Assembly: GCA_050084985.1 (NCBI GenBank)
Contig: JBITNC010000001.1
Location: 36,270,001-36,334,000 of the forward strand
Reading direction: 5' to 3'
Length of the DNA: 64,000 bases
From: Nageia nagi
Lineage: Eukaryota; Pinophyta
In this document: positions 58,761 to 64,000 of the stretch, in pieces
How positions within the stretch are numbered: the stretch's first letter is position 1
Layout of the letters: every line of letters begins with the position of its first letter
Notes under the pieces: generated by a model
Told to the model about the DNA's origin: nothing
The model's input: the letters and a program-made list of their open reading frames with translations, nothing else
The model's database searches: none
Made by a program: the position numbers and the translations under genes

Positions 58761-59159
58761 TGCTATCACTTTTTTATTGGTTGCTAGGTATGAAGTTCTT
58801 TCGTACACTATGACAACTATATTGGCTATTCATGATCCCATTGGTGTTCTTTTCCCTAGTTAGTTGGTAGATCCTCATCAAATTCCTATTCTTCCAATTG
58901 CCTATTTGATCTTCTTTTTCCATCATGGCAGATGATGGTTGGCATGGTGTAGGGAGACCTTTGACCAATTGGAGAGGGTATGTTGTAGAATATATTTGAA
59001 TTTTATCTTTTAAGCATGCCATAAGTTTCCATTCTTTTCATGTTTATGTTCAAATTTATTTAGGATTTTAATTATTCACATCATGTTTTACCTATTTTGA
59101 TTGACTTTTCATTTTAACTTTATTTTTACTTTAATTATTAATTCCTTTGGTTAATATCT

Positions 59160-60950
59160 TACAAGATCATAAGATTCTCATTAGGGGAGGACCCATGTCT
59201 ACTATAACTTTGGAGAAGGCTTAGTCATGGTAGAGGATGAACTATGAGAATTATATCCTCATACTTGGCATACTTGGCAATAGTTAGGCATATCCAGTAG
59301 GATTTCCCCCTTCTTATTACCTTTTCTAAGAGATGGGATTCAAAATACAACTCATTTCACCTACCCCCAAGTTAAATGAGCATCATACTATTATACATAT
59401 ACAAGATTTGGGATATGCCCATCCAAGGTTAGCTTATGCATCAAATCAAGGTTGTAGATAATGGTGTGAGGGAGCAACTTTCTTTGTGGCTCATAGGAGA
59501 GGAGGACAATTATTAGGAACATCAAGCTTCTCAATTAGCTAATGTATGTAGATATACCTCACTAGGATGAAATTTGATGCTCTACATCACCTCCATTATC
59601 ATTACCTATCTATGTCCATATAAGAGTAGCTCATCATTTACACTCAATTTAGTATGGGTGTTCTAGGAGATATGTGTATGAGGGATGTGATTTGCTTAGG
59701 TGCTAATAGTGTTGGCCCAATTGTTTAGATATTTAATCAAATTCATAAATGTTGATAAATTCAACATAATGATAACACATGTAGGCCTACTTGAAGTGTG
59801 GGATTATGAGAAGATAGCAATCATTCAACCTATAGGGTTACAAAGAGCTAGATATGACCCATGGAAATTACATTAACATGTTGGGTATTAAGGGGAAAAG
59901 GATACTAATATTTGCAAACTTTAGAGTGTTGAATGTGGGAGATATATGATCTCTAAGATGAGGATTTGGTTTGGGTTACATATTTGAATTATGTGTGGGA
60001 TGAGGATTCTCACTAGCTTGCTTGGGTGAGGTAAGAGTGCTTTCTCCATATATGAAGGAAGCTAGTGGAGCCATACCTTGTAATCAGAAAGTTTAGGATC
60101 CAATAAAGGATCCCTCCAAATCGAACCTTCTATAGGTGGTACATGATGGATAAGGATGCTCCAATAGGAGCTTAGATCATTCCTACATGGAGGCTAACTT
60201 TAGAGGAGCCTAAGGTACATGACATAATGCTAGATGTCTTTATGGCACCTGATACTATCAGAGATACTTAGAATGGTGGTATATATGTCTAATCCCCTTG
60301 GGATTGGATGATGAGGAGGAGGATGAGGCAACTACATTAAAGGGATATTTATATGAGGACCCTCACTAGGTTGACAACCCTATGCACAACATTCCTATGT
60401 AAGAAGAACCTACAACCCCATAATTAGTTGCATTGGTGGAATCCACACCACTAATGATTCTAAATAACTATTTGATAATTATATACTAACATGTACAAGT
60501 TTTTATATGAATAAGATATTGACTTTTTTAACTTGTTTGCAAGAGAGAGAGAGAGACATAGGTAGCATCCCTAGAGGTTGAGATCGAGAGGCTCAAGCCT
60601 TTTGAGATATAGGTAGCCATCCTATAGGCTACAATGGTAGATAAGGATACCCAAATAACTACATTGTAACAATCCCTAAAGAGGTTACAAGAGCAAGTTG
60701 ATATGCCCCCATTGAATGAGTAGTGGGCATTCATCTAGAGCCTTATGGATAGGATAGAGAAGAAAGAAAATGATATGGTAGTTTTGAGAGAGAAGTATGG
60801 GTGGGCCAAGGACCTTATAGCCACACACAAGATCATCATTATTGAGGTTTCTAGTGGTGTTTCTTTTTCAGGTCCCAACACTAAGAGCAAGAGGACTAGG
60901 CCTATGACTAGCAAGGTCAAGAGTATTAGAAGCAATACACACCTTTGATT
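59160..60950 (+). pseudogene. Second plant-mobile-domain gene, antisense in Element 7
   Basis: Near 59320-59400 the frame reads KRWDSKYNSFHLPPS, a stop, MSI, which fits the RWD..TFHLP.GE.T core of plant mobile domains. A later stretch near 59720-59980 includes LEVWDYEKIAIIQPIGL and RARYDPWKL. Near 59960-60130, in another frame, NYVWDEDSH and RIPPNRTFYRWYMMDKDAPI are readable. The C-terminal part (60570-60950) is Glu/Lys-rich and probably a coiled coil, with an open frame of 67 codons at 60745-60948 (MDRIEKKENDMVVLREKYGW) ending in basic residues. It is clearly different in sequence from the gene at 55.3 kb. Minus frames at 60528-60959 are shadows. Confidence 0.55.
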
Positions 60951-61988
60951 TCGCATCATGGAAGTAGATCCACCCCTATTTTGTATATTTTTGTTGTATA
61001 TATAATATATATATATTTCTCCTTATTGAATCTAATTTATGTGAATGTTTGATGTATTTTTACATGTGAATGATTTATGTTTAATTATATAGTTGTATTT
61101 GACACTTAAATTGTAAAGTACAAATTTTAAAGTTAGAAGCAAAAAATCATTCACTTAGCAGCATAATGTACAACAACAAATAATAATTCAATCCATAAAA
61201 TGAATTCAAGTATAAAACATACCTAATTTACATATCTAGTATGATCTAATGTATAAAATTTTGATCAATAACATAAAAATCATTCTAAAAAAAATCAAGG
61301 TCCCTTGGTACCAAATTAAAACAACAATGAATAGGCCTGAGTTTTTTTTATATGAATAACCTAAAAAACTAAATTTTAACCTTTTTAAAAAAATGACCAC
61401 GCATTAAGGATAAATAAAATACTATTCTATTTAATTCTATCCTAAGAAATGCATGTTATTAACAACATGATAATAGGTAGTACATCGTTAATGACATGAT
61501 TTTTGATCATTAGAAAAGATAAATCTATGGGAGAGTTTTTCTAAATTTTCTTAAGAGACCAGTAAAACAATGACCTAACATAGATAATAATGAACCATAC
61601 ATATTTTCTCAACCAAGAAATAACCTAGCTAGTATACACTATCATTTGGATTCATTACACTTTAAGTAATAATTTTACATACTTGGGATGGTTTGGAAAC
61701 CCATACATAGTTTGTAGATGCAAGTACAAAGAGAGGTGCCTTCTTTGTGATGTATTTCATACCATTAGTAATGTGCAAGAAGGTGTGCATACCATTAGCA
61801 ATGTTCATTTCCTTTCTTCTTTTGCCATATTTTGATCTTCCATTATTATGATCCCTACTTGTTTACTTTGGACACCCACTCCATCCATCCTTGTTTGATA
61901 AATAATAACTCATGCAATTTGAAATGCTTAACACACCAATGAAACCCTTTAGTTGTGAAGCTAGTAAAGGATTTGTAAATATCTCCAA
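60951..61988. other. No gene seen
   Basis: AT-rich spacer between the antisense gene and gag of Element 7. A palindromic word (ATGTTATTAACAACATGATA) at 61452 and variants at 61483 (TACATCGTTAATGACATGAT), 61760 (ACCATTAGTAATGTGC) and 61792 (ACCATTAGCAATGTTC) belong to the short-motif family noted in the findings. Expected pol sequence is absent. Confidence 0.45.
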
Positions 61989-63462
61989 TTAGTTGTTATC
62001 AAGGTGTATAGGCCCCTCATTTATGATAGCATGATCATCCATCCATATTGCTTTCTTGTTAATGAAGTCTTGAATGATGCTTTTTAAAACCCTACAATTT
62101 CTTGTTAGGTGTCTTAGTGTCCTATGATAGTTACAAAATTTTACATACCTATAATTTTTAGAAACACCATTAGGAAAATGAAGTTGAAAAATTGGTGGAA
62201 GCTCAATAAGTTCTTTTAACAACACATTGAGAATATTATCTACAATTTCAATTAACTTTGTAAATTTCCTTTGTGGTCTATTATTCCTCTTATCAACATT
62301 ATTCACTTCAAGTTTCTTTTCATTTTCCTAAGGTTTTGCTTTCTTTTCATATATATTGAGATTTTTTACAACACATATCATAAAGTTTCTTTATACAAAC
62401 CTCCAATTTAAATAAGATATATATCATTTCAACTAATGTAAAATCACAATTAGAGATAACCAATAATTTATATATAGGAAATAAAGCATTTGCAAAAGTA
62501 TCTTTCAAATCTTGCTTAGGTATAGTATTCTTATTTGTAGTTTGTTTCCATATTTTCACAAAATCAAATAAAGATTGATTAGATAATTGCTTAATTTTGT
62601 ACAAATTTTTTAATTGAAACTTTTCTATAATATTGTATCTAAAGTACCTCAAGAATTAATGTATCAAATCTTTATATTTATTAACTCTTTTTTTCAAATG
62701 AAGAAAATACCATTTCAATGCATCATCTTTTAAACTATGTGAAAACTATTTTTCTAGCATATCTTTATCATGAATATATTCTATAGCTTCTTCTTGAAAT
62801 TTTCTAACATGCATTTTTGGATCATGAAAACCATCAAACTTTGTAAATTTCACACTCTTTTTACAAACAAGAACTTTAGAAATAGATTTCTATCAGTCAA
62901 TATACATTTTAAGCAAAATAAGAAATCATCTTCATCATCATTAAGCAATTCTTTTTCTAATTGGTAAATCCTTTCTTATGTTTTTTTTCCATTGTTTGAT
63001 ACTACAAAATTTTGATTTGGTTGTTGGTTTTGGATAATAAGGATATTAGCTTTAGGGGGTGGTGGAGGGGTTTGAGGTGGAACATTGTTAAGTTCAAAAG
63101 AAGATTTATTTGCATCTCTAACCTTTTATCAACCAAATATAACATAAATTCTAATTGTTCTTCATCATACACTTCTCAAAAGAATCTAGTTTCTTGGGCA
63201 TCATGAAGGATGTCAAGTTTGATAGTGTGTTCTTCTTGTGACTAATTAGGATTACATTCTAAGCATTGTTAATGGTATTAGCAAGTTGTTTAACTTTCAT
63301 GGTAGTATCTTCATTTTGCAAAATACCCTTACCTTTATCAAAAATTGTACCACTTTTGTAATGTTCAAGATTAAGGATCAAGTGTTCATAATAATCCTCA
63401 CTTTTTGTACCATCATCTTCGATAGATACTTCACTCAAAGGATTTGTAATGTCTAATTCCAT
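61989..63462 (-). pseudogene. gag of Element 7
   Basis: Three minus frames are in order. 63462-63259 starts MELDITNPLSEVSIEDDG. 62652-62347 carries the capsid end: FQLKNLYKIKQLSNQSLFDF, then LKDTFANALFPIYKLL, which lines up with Element 5 LKRLQ..PDETIQDYI and LVKLFSQSCLRPIASVLQ in pattern but with low identity. 62306-61989 carries a zinc knuckle, CNYHRTLRHLTRNC, with the C-x3-H-x4-H-x4-C spacing intact, after FCK-type residues. So it is a Tat-like gag of another family. Frame breaks lie at about 62330 and 62660-63250. Confidence 0.65.
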
Positions 63463-64000
63463 GCTTCTAACAATGTGTATATAGTCTAGAACATCATTTA
63501 TGGCATTTGGTTAATAGTAGAGATCCTGCATATTGAAGAACCTATATTTTCATAAGAGAAAAATCTATCCAAGGATTACAAAGTTACAATGTCTGCTTAT
63601 AACAATTCATAATTAGTTAAAATATAAATAATAGTTTCAGCATTATGAGTAAGATAATATTCCAACTTTTTTTTATTAAATAGCAATTCCTTTACGGAGT
63701 AAATATGGTTAGGAATTCTATCTACTCCTTAATTTTAGAGTTACTATTAAAAGTATCACCATGACTTCCCAAGCTTACACTATCAAAATTAGAGTCATTA
63801 ATAATCATATTCAACTTATTAGGAGTCTATCCAATAATATCTATTTTATTTTTAAAGCTTGTAGATTTAGTGTTGTTATTTTTATCAGTGTCTATACAAT
63901 CACTAAGATGAGGCTCTTATAGAGGTAAATCATGGTTAATCCTAACACTTCTCTTGATATAATTAAAATGAACCTTACCCTTGGAGACCCTATGTTGTTC
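63463..64000 (-). other. Upstream of the Element 7 gag, not recognised
   Basis: No clear frame or LTR. It is probably gag N-terminal region or leader of Element 7. The window ends here. Confidence 0.35.

Larger units (their letters stand above)
58761..64000 (-). mobile_element. Element 7: gypsy-like remnant, cut by the right edge
   Basis: A minus-strand gag (about 63462-61989) is followed at lower coordinates by a plus-strand plant-mobile-domain gene (59160-60950). This is the same antisense layout as in Elements 5 and 6, but protease, reverse transcriptase and integrase are missing, with only about 1 kb between the two genes. Either pol was deleted, or the two genes belong to different elements. 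The 5' LTR would lie right of the window. The borders are inferred. Confidence 0.45.

Overview
This is a stretch of plant nuclear repeat DNA. It is AT-rich and CpG-poor, and no single-copy host gene, tRNA, rRNA, CRISPR array or bacterial-type gene was recognised. Almost everything readable is decayed LTR retrotransposon, mostly Ty3/gypsy. The protein types (Tat-like gag-pol with an extra archaeal-type RNase H, a chromovirus-type gag-pol, and plant-mobile-domain proteins) point to a land plant with a large, repeat-rich genome. The species cannot be told from the sequence. Most stop codons lie where Gln, Trp or Arg codons are expected, as cytosine-methylation decay would produce.

Layout. Element 1 (1-5784, minus; runs off the left edge) has a 5' LTR, primer-binding site (PBS), long leader, gag and the start of protease. 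It probably sits in Element 2 (about 5790-10136, minus), which has a tRNA-iMet-like PBS and a long coding region that I do not recognise. A diverged tandem repeat lies at 11094-11735.

The centre is a three-level nest. Element 3 (13442-50730, plus) is the oldest, a large Tat-like element. Element 4 (18166-43364, minus), a chromovirus-like element, interrupts Element 3's RNase H domain with target-site duplication (TSD) CATTT. Element 5 (18518-37595, plus, about 19 kb) interrupts Element 4's 3' LTR with TSD CTACA and is the youngest and best preserved. Right of the nest are an (AT)n microsatellite (50737-50881), the 3' half of Element 6 (51792 to about 57300, minus), and Element 7 (about 58800-64000, minus; runs off the right edge).

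Within Element 5 the order is LTR, PBS, structured leader, gag, protease, G-patch, reverse transcriptase, RNase H, archaeal-type RNase H, integrase, an unrecognised sense extra ORF in a 1269-bp tandem duplication, an antisense plant-mobile-domain gene, polypurine tract (PPT), LTR. Elements 6 and 7 repeat the antisense plant-mobile-domain arrangement.

The least explained signals are: (a) the Element 5 extra ORF, which contains an ungapped internal duplication of a W-GY-WP-P module; (b) repeated stem-loop modules in its leader, with compensatory base changes between copies; (c) a family of short CGCTGGC-like motifs in LTRs, leaders and 3' regions; (d) the protease, RNase H, reverse transcriptase order in Element 3; and (e) the long unknown ORF of Element 2.
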